A DNA stretch of 34,552 nt from contig JAJHRD010000014.1 in NCBI GenBank assembly GCA_020833005.1, positions 1-34,552 on the forward strand, read 5' to 3'. The notes beneath the pieces were generated by a model. The model saw only the letters and a program-made list of their open reading frames with translations, searched no databases and had not been told where the DNA came from. The stretch comes from Candidatus Methanomethylicota archaeon. GTDB lineage: Archaea; Thermoproteota; Methanomethylicia; Culexarchaeales; Culexarchaeaceae. A program made the position numbers and the translations under genes. This document shows, piece by piece, positions 8,095-15,434 of the stretch. Positions within the stretch are counted from its first letter, which is position 1. The number at the start of each line of letters is the position of its first letter.

Positions 8095-9105
8095 TTAAGC
8101 TCCCATACTCCTCAAGATATATTCAACAATCTCCATAGTCCCAATACAGTTGAGGGAATTACAAACGTAAACCTTATCATAATTGATTAATTTAACGGCT
8201 TTGTCGATCTGGTCTTTTGAAGCTAAATCCATTTTCGTCAACCCAATCACAAGTATCCTGTCAGCGAAGAATTCTTTAACACTCTTGAAAACGTTCAATT
8301 GGTATTCTAGGGGGTATCCACAAGTCTCGGTTGGATCTATTAGGAATACCACTCCACCCTTAAGATTCTTTAAAGCAGCTATAGCTTGCAATTCAATCTT
8401 ATTCCTCTCATTTAGAGGTCTATCCAATAATCCTGGGGTATCAACAATTTGAGCTCTAACGCCATGTGAACCCATAATGTGACCTACACTAACATTCTTG
8501 GTTGTGAATGGGTATTCAGCAATTTCAGGTTCAGCTGTGGATACACATTTAACGAAAGATGATTTCCCAACGTTTGGTGCACCGCAAACCACTATTATGG
8601 GTATGTTGAAGTCTATTGATGGAAGCCTCCTAAGCCTCACCAAGTTGCTGAGGAATTTGAGATCCCCATCAATATCATCAATTATGGATGAAACTCTACC
8701 ATAAAATGCTCTACGAAGTTTAGCAGCTTCACGTGGATCCATCGCACCCCTAATTTCACGTACATACTTTTTTGATAATTTTAATATCATGGATGAAGCC
8801 CATGAAACATTCCTCAAAGATTTAACATATGAATCCCTATCAAACATTACACAGAACAAATCCCTATAGAATGGATGTATTGAATCTAGGTTGGGCATAC
8901 CATTAACAATGGATTTCAATCTATCTGAAATTATCGATGCAACAGTCTTTATACGCCTAATCTCCCTAAGCTTAGCCATTAATAGTGGATCCCTCTTACT
9001 TGGAAGCTCAATGGATATCTTAGAAGCTCTACCAAAAGCCATATCAATAAGCTGCTGGGAAGTTGGAACTACTGGGATGTTGCTGAATGGATTGAAACCC
9101 ACCAT
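8095..9105 (-). CDS. NOG1-type GTPase (ribosome biogenesis)
   Basis: 336 residues, typical of archaeal NOG1 (shorter than the eukaryotic nucleolar protein). An N-terminal helical domain (NPFSNIPVVPTSQQLIDMAFGRASK...) precedes the G domain: G1 GAPNVGKSS, G2 region with FTTKN, G3 DTPGLLDRP and G4 TKMD, with TKxD replacing the usual NKxD as often seen in Obg-family proteins. The sequence VGFNPFSNIPVVPTSQQLIDMAF is a recognisable NOG1 N-terminus. Expected to act in large-subunit ribosome assembly. ATG 9105 begins the conserved part; TTG 9114 is the alternative. No SD is evident. It lies 23 bp downstream of the macro-domain gene, so cotranscription is likely. Confidence 0.9.
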   Translation of the reverse strand: MVGFNPFSNIPVVPTSQQLIDMAFGRASKISIELPSKRDPLLMAKLREIRRIKTVASIISDRLKSIVNGMPNLDSIHPFYRDLFCVMFDRDSYVKSLRNVSWASSMILKLSKKYVREIRGAMDPREAAKLRRAFYGRVSSIIDDIDGDLKFLSNLVRLRRLPSIDFNIPIIVVCGAPNVGKSSFVKCVSTAEPEIAEYPFTTKNVSVGHIMGSHGVRAQIVDTPGLLDRPLNERNKIELQAIAALKNLKGGVVFLIDPTETCGYPLEYQLNVFKSVKEFFADRILVIGLTKMDLASKDQIDKAVKLINYDKVYVCNSLNCIGTMEIVEYILRSMGA

Positions 9106-9128
9106 AGAATCCAATTATTAGGGTGAAG

Positions 9129-9674
9129 CTAAACATTAAAAGCTTTATTAAATGCTTCTTTAAAGATGTTGTAGGCTTCAGATCCATATAAGCATACAAT
9201 AATCTTCCTCAAAGACTTCAAGTGTGGAATTTCTCTACGGAAAACTTCAGCCATAACCTTAGCCGCTAAATCATATGGATACCCATAAATGCCAGTGCTA
9301 ATGGCTGGGAAAGCTATACTCTTCAAATTAAGTTCATCAGCCTTTCTAAGGGCATTGGTTACTGCTTCATCAAGCTTAGATGGTGGATCCACATTCCATT
9401 TTGGGCCAACAGCATGAATAACATACTTTGCCTTAAGGGAACCTGCACATGTAACTGCAACACCACCCACAGGTATGGGGCCATGCTCCCTCACATACCT
9501 ACGACTCTCCTCCTGAATTATATCTCCACCCCTACGAACAATAGCTCTCGCAACACCCCCACCATGCTCAAGATATGGATTTGCAGCATTAACTATGGCA
9601 TCAGCCTCAATGAGAGTTATATCACCCTCCACAAGCTCCAAATCAACAGAACCAAACTTAAAAGTTAAAACCAT
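9129..9674 (-). CDS. Macro-domain protein (ADP-ribose binding/hydrolysing)
   Basis: 181 residues, a single macro domain of the MacroD type. Visible motifs are [32 protein letters not shown] (adenine-binding Asp and the catalytic-loop NAAN...GGGVA), VIHAVGPKW, and [15 protein letters not shown], the second ribose/phosphate loop. Members hydrolyse O-acetyl-ADP-ribose or remove ADP-ribose from proteins and nucleic acids. ATG 9674 is chosen because it starts the conserved MVLTFKFG and has GGTG a few bases upstream; TTG-type extension to 9695 adds only a Cys-rich stretch unlike the family. It is placed upstream of NOG1 and may be cotranscribed with it. Confidence 0.93.
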   Translation of the reverse strand: MVLTFKFGSVDLELVEGDITLIEADAIVNAANPYLEHGGGVARAIVRRGGDIIQEESRRYVREHGPIPVGGVAVTCAGSLKAKYVIHAVGPKWNVDPPSKLDEAVTNALRKADELNLKSIAFPAISTGIYGYPYDLAAKVMAEVFRREIPHLKSLRKIIVCLYGSEAYNIFKEAFNKAFNV

Positions 9675-9766
9675 ACATACACACCCACAAAACATCCCAA
9701 TTACCCTTACAATAATAGGGAATACTTAAGCTAAACGCCCACCCAAAAACCCAAAAATTCAACACA

Positions 9767-9802
9767 CCCACATCACAAAAGAAATGTGGGAAAGCCCATT
9801 TC
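9767..9802. repeat. Two overlapping, mutually exclusive hairpins
   Basis: CCCACAT (9767-9773) pairs perfectly with ATGTGGG (9784-9790). The same GTGGG bases can instead join a second hairpin, GAAAT..GGG (9781-9790) with CCCATTTC (9795-9802), which has a 2-nt bulge. The site lies between the divergent macro-domain gene and the first tandem paralog, upstream of the paralog's TATA box. It could be part of a long macro-gene leader or a protein-binding site; chance is possible. Confidence 0.35.
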
Positions 9803-9821
9803 CTTGAATGAAAACCTTCAC

Positions 9822-9835
9822 CGATATATATATAT
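9822..9835 (+). promoter_or_regulatory. TATA box upstream of first paralog
   Basis: GATATATATATATT is a strong TATA-type element. Transcription about 25 nt downstream (near 9855) would give a leader of roughly 35-40 nt that contains the whole 9871-9902 hairpin. A second AT-rich run at about 9850-9858 (ATTTTATAA) is the alternative and would shorten the leader into the hairpin. Confidence 0.45.
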
Positions 9836-9870
9836 TGCTTTCCAAACAAAATTTTATAATGAGTTTGCTC

Positions 9871-9902
9871 ATTTCCTCATGAAGTGATAATCATGAGGAA
9901 AT
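9871..9902 (+). promoter_or_regulatory. Start-codon hairpin of first paralog (SD in loop)
   Basis: ATTTCCTCATG (9871-9881) and CATGAGGAAAT (9892-9902) are exact reverse complements: an 11-bp stem with the 10-nt loop AAGTGATAAT. The loop holds the SD-like GTGAT (9884-9888), and the right arm holds the start ATG 9893-9895 and the next codons. If transcribed, the start codon would be base-paired and the SD exposed. As DNA it is also a palindrome that a dimeric regulator could bind. Confidence 0.6.
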
Positions 9903-10534
9903 ATATAAACAAAAAATACATAACCATTCTTTCAATAATAATTGTAAGCATCATTTTGTTGTATAATTTTTTCACATGTCCAGACTATATTATTTCAGCT
10001 GGATTCGATCCATTCAATAGATCTTTGATTTGGTGTGAAAAAAGCCGCTTCAAATTTAATAGTACGATTGTTCATTATAGTGGTTTTCTTGGTGAGGCTG
10101 ATTTTGGGTTAATTGCATATTTCTATGCGCCAATACACATAACAAATCCACAAGAAATTCTCCATATAACCGTTTTAGTTGAGAAGATAAGTGAGAAAAC
10201 GTATAATCCATTGGTAAAGGGATTCGCCATAGATATTGAGGGGGTCACATTATTCGACTACTATAATGATACAAACATACACATATACGCCTATACTGGT
10301 TCCAAATCTAAGATATCTTTATTCAATAATTCAACATATTTTTATTATGATATTAAATACATACACGATTATCTTCCAAAAACTTTGTATGTACGTATTG
10401 ACTATGCAGTTCATGTAATTATAAATCCATATGCTAAGATATGGTATAGCGAATTCAAATACATAACCACTGGATTCCATGTAAAAGTCTATAGTGGAAG
10501 CATAACAATCCCAATAACAATAATACCAGAGTAA
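9893..10534 (+). CDS. Membrane-anchored protein, tandem paralog 1
   Basis: 213 residues of unknown family. Residues about 1-27 (MRKYINKKYITILSIIIVSI...) are a positively charged start and one hydrophobic segment, so it is a type II anchored or secreted protein with the rest outside the cell. The outer part is predicted beta-rich and carries several N-glycosylation sequons (NRS, NST, NDT). It is plainly homologous to the next gene over its full length, with identical blocks such as HYSGFLGEADFGL and TYNPLVKGF. Start ATG 9893 rather than GTG 9884, because GTGAT precedes it by a few bases and the paralog has the same arrangement. No catalytic motif is seen. Possibly a surface or pilin-like accessory protein, but that is a guess. 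Confidence 0.8.
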   Translation: MRKYINKKYITILSIIIVSIILLYNFFTCPDYIISAGFDPFNRSLIWCEKSRFKFNSTIVHYSGFLGEADFGLIAYFYAPIHITNPQEILHITVLVEKISEKTYNPLVKGFAIDIEGVTLFDYYNDTNIHIYAYTGSKSKISLFNNSTYFYYDIKYIHDYLPKTLYVRIDYAVHVIINPYAKIWYSEFKYITTGFHVKVYSGSITIPITIIPE

Positions 10535-10552
10535 TAACATTCATAGTCACAC

Positions 10553-10573
10553 CATGATACGGTGACCATCATG
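10553..10573 (+). promoter_or_regulatory. Start-codon hairpin of second paralog (SD in loop)
   Basis: CATGAT (10553-10558) and ATCATG (10568-10573) are reverse complements around the loop ACGGTGACC. The loop contains the full SD GGTGA (10561-10565), and the right arm ends with the start ATG 10571-10573. The stem is shorter than at the first paralog, and its bases differ, but the geometry is the same. Confidence 0.5.
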
Positions 10574-11194
10574 AAGAAATACATAAACAGAAAATACATA
10601 ACCATTTTTTCAATAATAATCTTAGCAATCATTTTGTTGGGTAACTATTTTACATGTCCATGTTACTTAACTCCGATTGGATTAGATTTGTTTAATAGAT
10701 CTTTAAGTTGGTTTGAAGATATTACGTTTAATAGTACGGTGATTCATTATAGTGGTTTCCTTGGGGAAGCTGATTTCGGATTGATTGTATACTTCTATGG
10801 AGCATTTCACCCAAAAAATTCACGAGAGATTACTAAGGTAATCGTTGTAGTTGAGAAGATAAGTGAAAGAACATATAATCCATTGGTAAAGGGGTTTATC
10901 ATAAACATTGAAGATGTTACCTTATTTGACCATTACAATGGCACCGATATGCATGTATATGCCTATACTCGTTTCTATTCAAAGAGATCTTCATACAATT
11001 TGTCGGAATCTTTCCATCACTTTTACCCCATGTACTATCACCTTCCAAAAACGCTATATGCACGTATTGATTATACAGTTCATGTAATCATAAATCCGTA
11101 TACTGAAATATGGCGTAGTGGTTACGAGTATATAGCTGTTGGGTTCCATATGAAAATCTATAGTGGGAGCGTAATAATTCCAATAAACTTATGA
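10571..11194 (+). CDS. Membrane-anchored protein, tandem paralog 2
   Basis: 207 residues and a full-length homologue of the preceding gene: same N-terminal anchor (MKKYINRKYITIFSIIILAIILL), same YFTCP just after it, then conserved HYSGFLGEADFGL, VEKISERTYNPLVKGF, VTLFDHYN, LPKTLYARIDY.VHVIINPY and a final beta-strand region. The region between VTLFD and LPKTLY is the most divergent, which suggests an exposed variable loop. Sequons NRS, NST and NGT are present. ATG 10571 has GGTGA five bases upstream. It lies 36 bp after paralog 1, so the pair is probably one transcript made by local duplication. It almost touches the convergent DHH gene (3 bp). Function is unknown. Confidence 0.8.
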   Translation: MKKYINRKYITIFSIIILAIILLGNYFTCPCYLTPIGLDLFNRSLSWFEDITFNSTVIHYSGFLGEADFGLIVYFYGAFHPKNSREITKVIVVVEKISERTYNPLVKGFIINIEDVTLFDHYNGTDMHVYAYTRFYSKRSSYNLSESFHHFYPMYYHLPKTLYARIDYTVHVIINPYTEIWRSGYEYIAVGFHMKIYSGSVIIPINL

Positions 11195-11196
11195 CA

Positions 11197-12165
11197 TTAA
11201 GGATTCTTAGGTTGAATGTTCATTGACGCCTTAACCTTCTCATTGATTCCATGTATGAAATCCATGAATTTGGATTTCTCAACTCTTGCACCGGCAGCAT
11301 CCCTATGGCCTCCACCAACCCCTCCCAAGTTTTCAGCCACCATTGATACGATTTCATTTAAATTCTTTAAGCCAATGGATCTAATGCTCATATCAATATA
11401 TTCCCCTCTACTTTCACCAGCAACGCCAATTATGGTTTCACCGTAAACTCTAGCGTAAATTGCTGATTTACCTAGAGACCATGCTACATCTAGGATGTAG
11501 GATACACAACCATGAACTTTAACGTTCCTTTTAACGTATAATCTCATTTCATCACTTCTGCTAGCTTCGTTTAAAGCATATTTTACTAATTCATCATTTA
11601 AGCTTGGTTTAATGTTATTTGATAGTTTAGAGGCTATGGCTCTCTTGAAATCGTAATTCCTCTTACCAGCACCTTCAATCCCCTCAATTAGGATTCCAGC
11701 ATCAAGGTATAATTCCCTCTTATCCCAGCAATTCAAAACAGTTTTTGAGAATTCAGTGTCATCACGGTAATCTCCGATACAACCGTAAAGCATAACTCTA
11801 CCCATATCATGATGGATGTCGCCAATGAAGTATCTGAAGACGAGTTCAGAGGCACATGCATACTCATCTCTAAAAACCACGTTAACAGGGATATTCATCT
11901 CATTTAAACCGGGTGGTAGTGGGTGATGATCGAAATACATAACCATGTTATTGGTGGAGATCCTCTTAAGTTCACCACAAATTTCATCTTTAAATCTAGA
12001 TGTTATAGCAATGTCCACTATAATTAAATCTTCATTGGATATGCTCTTCAAATCGTTTAGTAAACCGGCAGGGCTTGTGAAAAATAGTTTTGCATCCCTA
12101 AACTTGTGTAAGAGTATTGCAGCTGAACATATACCATCACAATCACCATGAGCAAAAATAATCAT
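11197..12165 (-). CDS. DHH-family phosphoesterase (RecJ/NrnA-like)
   Basis: 322 residues with the DHH order: motif I FAHGDCDGICSAAIL, motif II IIVDIAITS, motif III MYFDHHPLP, a GCIGDYRDD motif IV region, and a C-terminal DHHA1 domain ending GGVGGGHRDAAGARV. These ligate two metal ions for hydrolysis of phosphodiesters, typically short RNA or DNA strands, or cyclic dinucleotides. Archaeal members include RecJ-like nucleases that pair with the replisome, but motifs do not decide between those and nanoRNase types. Start ATG 12165 begins the conserved strand and has GGTGAT close upstream; the extension to 12183 is not conserved-looking. Divergent from the cyclophilin-like gene, whose promoter lies within 65 bp. 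Confidence 0.9.
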   Translation of the reverse strand: MIIFAHGDCDGICSAAILLHKFRDAKLFFTSPAGLLNDLKSISNEDLIIVDIAITSRFKDEICGELKRISTNNMVMYFDHHPLPPGLNEMNIPVNVVFRDEYACASELVFRYFIGDIHHDMGRVMLYGCIGDYRDDTEFSKTVLNCWDKRELYLDAGILIEGIEGAGKRNYDFKRAIASKLSNNIKPSLNDELVKYALNEASRSDEMRLYVKRNVKVHGCVSYILDVAWSLGKSAIYARVYGETIIGVAGESRGEYIDMSIRSIGLKNLNEIVSMVAENLGGVGGGHRDAAGARVEKSKFMDFIHGINEKVKASMNIQPKNP

Positions 12166-12200
12166 AAAATCACCATAAAACAATAAATTATTAATTTTAA

Positions 12201-12209
12201 TGTATAAAT
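12201..12209 (+). promoter_or_regulatory. TATA box of the cyclophilin-like gene
   Basis: TGTATAAATA ends about 20 bp before ATG 12229, so the predicted transcription start coincides with the start codon, and no SD is present. This indicates a leaderless mRNA. Confidence 0.55.
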
Positions 12210-12228
12210 AAACGTACCGTGGAAATTT

Positions 12229-12615
12229 ATGGGGAAAGCTAAGTTGATAATTGAATTTGAAGGGTTGGGTTGCGTTGAAGGTGAATTGTATAGTGAATTG
12301 AATCCAGAAACCTTTGAAGCATTAATTGGAAGTTTACCAATAGAGTCGACGGTTGAAACTTGGGGTAAGGAAGTATACTTTGAAGTGCCAGTATCGGTGG
12401 GGAGGGAGAATGCTAAGAGGGAGGTTTCCATTGGAGATATAGCATACTGGCCTGATGGTAGATGCCTATGCATATTCTTCGGACCAACACCAATAAGTGT
12501 AGATGAAAAGCCGATAGCGGCAAGTCCAGTGAATGTTGTTGGTAGGGTTATAAGTGGTTTGGATATTTTAAGTAGAGTTGAAGATGGCATTAAAGTTAAG
12601 GTGAAATTGGCTTAG
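12229..12615 (+). CDS. Cyclophilin-like fold protein (TM1367-type)
   Basis: 128 residues. The sequence KLIIEFEGLGCVEGELYSELNPETFEALIGSLPIES, followed by VYFEVPV and GDIAYWPDGRCLCIFFGPTPIS, fits the small cyclophilin-like family (TM1367 / DUF369 type) found in thermophilic bacteria and archaea. These share the cyclophilin barrel, but the classic peptidyl-prolyl isomerase residues are not clearly retained, so enzymatic activity is not claimed. The gene stands alone between two leftward genes and has its own leaderless promoter. Function is unknown; assignment rests on the pattern of conserved blocks. Confidence 0.75.
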   Translation: MGKAKLIIEFEGLGCVEGELYSELNPETFEALIGSLPIESTVETWGKEVYFEVPVSVGRENAKREVSIGDIAYWPDGRCLCIFFGPTPISVDEKPIAASPVNVVGRVISGLDILSRVEDGIKVKVKLA

Positions 12616-12759
12616 AAGTAGTATTGAAAAGTTTGAGGATAATTATGGAAGATTTAGTAGTCTCATGGGCGTAACTGTAGAGTGGTTTTAGCATAAATTT
12701 CAATTAATGAAGCTTCATCCCACAGCTAATTCAATTATCCAATTTTTCCTCTATTTTTA

Positions 12760-12775
12760 TTGGAGGATACTCCAA
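12760..12775. repeat. Short hairpin between cyclophilin-like and phosphoribosyltransferase genes
   Basis: TTGGAG (12760-12765) and CTCCAA (12770-12775) form a 6-bp stem with loop GATA. The surrounding 195-bp gap between two converging genes is T-rich on its left and A-rich on its right. It may mark transcript ends, but there is no clear T-run after the stem on either strand. Confidence 0.3.
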
Positions 12776-12810
12776 AAATTCTATAATTCATAGATGATTG
12801 AAGCGTAATT

Positions 12811-13536
12811 TTAGTGTAAATGTAAATTTCTCAAGATTTTCATAACATCATCTTCATTTAAATCCCTCCAAAACTTATATGCATCGGCAACTGCAAACCA
12901 TATGTCATCCCTTAAGTTTAGGCATAAGATTAAATCGACATACTGGGATAGCAGTTTCACAGATCTTGTGGAGCCTGTTGGAACTGCAATGTAAATTTTA
13001 TTGGCACCTCTCTTCCTACAGAATTTGATTGCAGAATTCATGGTGTATCCAGCTGCAATTCCATCATCAACTAGAATTACAGATTTACCTTCCAGATTTG
13101 GGTATGGTCTGCCACCTCGAAGCCTAACATTCCTCTTCTCAATTTCATTCAATTGTTCTTTGATGGCTGATTTCACATCAGATTCCGTTAATCCAAGCTC
13201 CATGGCAAATTCTAAATCAACATAAACATTTCCATCTGGATCTACAGCTCCAAACCCAGCTTCCCTATTCCATGGAATTAGAAGCTTCCTACATATAAGC
13301 AGATCAAATTCAGCATTCAAAGCTTTAGCAATTTCAACACCAATTGGAACTCCACCCATTGGAATTGCAAATACATAATCCACATGGTCAAAAACTTCTC
13401 TACATGCATTTGAAAGTTTAATTCCAGCATCAAATCTATCATTGAAAACACCATGCCTATTATATAAATCCAAATCATAAACAATATTACCATTAAATCT
13501 AAGCTTCAAAGCGGAAACCCATAAACTATTAAACAA
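12811..13536 (-). CDS. Phosphoribosyltransferase-fold protein
   Basis: Up to 241 residues. The PRPP-binding loop VILVDDGIAAGYTM is at about 153-166. The earlier YVFAIPMGGVPIGVEIAKAL segment is the pyrophosphate-loop region of type I phosphoribosyltransferases, and ICRKLLIPWNREAGFGAVDPDG matches the erythromycin-esterase/ComF-like uncharacterised PRT group often annotated as predicted phosphoribosyltransferase. The substrate base is unknown. The start is uncertain: TTG 13536 opens the frame, but an AT-rich TATA-like run around 13545-13560 would put transcription further in, so TTG 13506 is an alternative. It is downstream of the MNT gene on the same strand. Confidence 0.82.
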   Translation of the reverse strand: MFNSLWVSALKLRFNGNIVYDLDLYNRHGVFNDRFDAGIKLSNACREVFDHVDYVFAIPMGGVPIGVEIAKALNAEFDLLICRKLLIPWNREAGFGAVDPDGNVYVDLEFAMELGLTESDVKSAIKEQLNEIEKRNVRLRGGRPYPNLEGKSVILVDDGIAAGYTMNSAIKFCRKRGANKIYIAVPTGSTRSVKLLSQYVDLILCLNLRDDIWFAVADAYKFWRDLNEDDVMKILRNLHLH

Positions 13537-13592
13537 TTATGGAAATTAATTATTTACGCAGAGGAGCAAACAATTCTGCTTATACGGTGTGG

Positions 13593-13940
13593 TTAAATCT
13601 TTACTATGTCTCCCCCAATGAACTTTTTATACCATCCCTCAAATTCCATTCTCGATGCCACATGCAACTCTATTGGAGCATCCACCATCCTATAAACTTC
13701 AGCTTTAACCATATACTCCTCCTCTCTGCTAGGTTTATCATCCAAGACTATCAATATGTCTATGTCGCTTAAGGCAGTATACTCCCCCCTAACTGTGGAT
13801 CCAAAGAGGTATACTTCAGCCTTCGGCCAATACCTTAAAACCATATCCTTAACATCCCTAGCTATCTCCATATAATTCCCCATCTTCTTGAAGTATTCAT
13901 AGCATATCTTTATGAGTTTGTCAGATTCTTTCAATGACAT
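13593..13940 (-). CDS. MNT-type nucleotidyltransferase (HEPN partner)
   Basis: 115 residues, a minimal nucleotidyltransferase. The signature LFGSTVRGEYTALSDIDILIV gives GS at 47-48 and metal-binding Asp59 and Asp61; a third acidic residue is probably in PIELHVAS. Such proteins form two-gene systems with HEPN proteins, where the MNT member can AMPylate and neutralise the HEPN toxin. It overlaps the HEPN gene by 20 bp (13921-13940), which supports obligate cotranslation. Antitoxin function is inferred from the known HEPN-MNT modules. Confidence 0.9.
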   Translation of the reverse strand: MSLKESDKLIKICYEYFKKMGNYMEIARDVKDMVLRYWPKAEVYLFGSTVRGEYTALSDIDILIVLDDKPSREEEYMVKAEVYRMVDAPIELHVASRMEFEGWYKKFIGGDIVKI

Positions 13941-14304
13941 TCTTGAACACCTCCAACACGAATTTCAGCATTTCCTCAACCTCCCCCTTCTCATATCTTC
14001 TAGCTAGATATCTAGCTCCAATATATGCATCCTCAATTTTCGTTAACATTACAATGTTTCTACCCTCAAATAACATATCCAATCCACCTGAAATATTCGA
14101 TAATAATCTTAGGAGCTTAATTAATGAGCGTGTTCTCAGATATGCTCCAGTTTTCATAAGCAACTTATACTTCACAATCAATTGACAGTATTGCTCTATG
14201 TTAAAGGCTGCGAGATCATAAACTCCTTTAAGGAATAATTCTTCAGCATTCCTTAGGAAGGATTCTGCACGTTCCCTTAAAATTTCAGCTTCCTCAAAAC
14301 TCAC
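13921..14304 (-). CDS. HEPN-domain protein (partner of MNT)
   Basis: 127 residues, all-helical, with the HEPN pattern AESFLRNAEELFLKGVYDLAAFNIEQYCQLIVKYKLL in the first half. It sits immediately upstream of an MNT nucleotidyltransferase with a 20-bp overlap, the classical HEPN-MNT order. HEPN toxins normally cut RNA through an Rx4-6H motif, but this protein contains no histidine at all; the equivalent region is ARYLARRYEKGEVEEM. It may be a non-nuclease HEPN, or its Tyr may be the AMPylated residue. The start is GTG 14304, near-leaderless behind an AT-rich element at about 14334-14344. Confidence 0.85.
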   Translation of the reverse strand: MSFEEAEILRERAESFLRNAEELFLKGVYDLAAFNIEQYCQLIVKYKLLMKTGAYLRTRSLIKLLRLLSNISGGLDMLFEGRNIVMLTKIEDAYIGARYLARRYEKGEVEEMLKFVLEVFKNVIERI

Positions 14305-14370
14305 ATCAAATCAATAGAAAATCTTGAAGTCAAAATTAATAAATGCATTTCTGAATGCTATGGGGAAGGT

Positions 14371-15096
14371 TTATTGAGTTTTCCTCAGCATCCTCTTATA
14401 CCATACGAACCATGGGTTATCTATGAACCCTATAATGTTCTTGCTTACGATCTGCCCAATTATCAGTGGTATTATTGGCATTTCACCGTAAAATGCTAGT
14501 GTAACGAATATTACGCTATCGAGGGTTAAATCTACAATATCGCTTACGCTGGAGCGAAGCCATATGTATGGATTTATGGATGCATCATGCTTAAACTTAT
14601 TTTCCCTATCAATAAACATGTTCTTCAATGTTGAGAATACTATTGCATCTATGTTTGAGCATATTAGGAATGATATCCATGATGCTGCAGTTATCCTTAT
14701 GCTTAGGCTGAATATGGATTTCCATGCATCTTCATATTGGAAGAATGGTGCTGGCGTTAATGTGTTCACCATTGCTATGAATATTACCAGTAGAACTTGA
14801 GTTATGAAGGCTATTATTATTGCTATGTGTGTGCTCCTTCTACCATAAACTTCATTTATCATATCAATAACTTGAGCTATGAATGGATATATGAATACGG
14901 CTGCAGGAGCATAGAAGCCTGTGAATCCAAGATCGAAGTATATTGGTCTAGAAGCAAGGATCTGTGATGCTGCAAGGTATATGACGTAAAAGCTTGTTAA
15001 TGCTGAGAAGCCATGTTGGGGGTAGCGTTTAACAATCCATGTGGATGCATATGTAACTATAGTTAAACTAACAAACCAGTAGATCCAAACCAGCAT
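14371..15096 (-). CDS. YhhQ-family queuosine/archaeosine precursor transporter
   Basis: About 241 residues with around six to seven membrane segments. Family marks are FIYPFIAQVIDMINEVYGRR (the conserved D..NE.YG..), the Asp/Asn-containing SNIDAIVFSTLK, WLRSSVSDIVDLTLDSVIFVTLAF and a final GQIVSKNIIGFID. YhhQ (VUT/DUF165) imports 7-deazaguanine precursors in bacteria; in archaea the natural product would be archaeosine (or queuosine), so uptake of preQ0 or a related base is inferred. ATG 15096 has GGTGAT just upstream. It starts 14 bp after the stop of the RHH/zinc-ribbon gene, so the two are almost surely one operon. Confidence 0.85.
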   Translation of the reverse strand: MLVWIYWFVSLTIVTYASTWIVKRYPQHGFSALTSFYVIYLAASQILASRPIYFDLGFTGFYAPAAVFIYPFIAQVIDMINEVYGRRSTHIAIIIAFITQVLLVIFIAMVNTLTPAPFFQYEDAWKSIFSLSIRITAASWISFLICSNIDAIVFSTLKNMFIDRENKFKHDASINPYIWLRSSVSDIVDLTLDSVIFVTLAFYGEMPIIPLIIGQIVSKNIIGFIDNPWFVWYKRMLRKTQ

Positions 15097-15110
15097 GAAA
15101 ATCACCAAGG

Positions 15111-15428
15111 CTACTTAATCCTACCACCAAGTAAATCCTCGTAAATCCTCCTCATATGGAATACAGCCACAGCAGTCTCCTCACTCAAACCACACCTACA
15201 AGCCCCACAATGTGGGCATATCATCCAACCACACTTCGCACATACATCAGCATCCCTAGCCTTAAACTTCCCACCACACTTAAAACAGTAGAATTCAGGT
15301 TCAGAGAAGAATTTCAAAAAGTTCTCTATAACCCTAGACAATGGTATACCCCTCTCACGGGCAACATTCTTAGCATTAATTAAAACATCTCCATCAACAG
15401 TTATGGTCAACTTAACCTTACCAGACAT
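15111..15428 (-). CDS. Ribbon-helix-helix plus zinc-ribbon protein, putative autoregulator
   Basis: 105 residues. Residues about 5-45 (KVKLTITVDGDVLINAKNVARERGIPLSRVIENFLKFF) have the strand-helix-helix layout of CopG/Arc-type DNA-binding proteins. The rest holds many cysteines as CFKCGGKFKARDADVCAKCG and CPHCGACRCG, enough for one or two zinc sites. The ATG at 15428 is used, not the frame start at 15473, because a TATA-like TTTAAATA at 15452-15459 is placed for a leaderless mRNA. Two exact 10-bp operator-like repeats lie between that TATA and the ATG. It precedes the YhhQ transporter by 14 bp. A regulator of that transporter is the natural inference; an antitoxin role is less likely because no toxin is next to it. 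Confidence 0.75.
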   Translation of the reverse strand: MSGKVKLTITVDGDVLINAKNVARERGIPLSRVIENFLKFFSEPEFYCFKCGGKFKARDADVCAKCGWMICPHCGACRCGLSEETAVAVFHMRRIYEDLLGGRIK

Positions 15429-15434
15429 ACATAC

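Noticed and set aside
13001-13225. Plus-strand frame within the phosphoribosyltransferase gene
   Set aside because: Shadow frame opposite a well-supported gene; no initiation signal.
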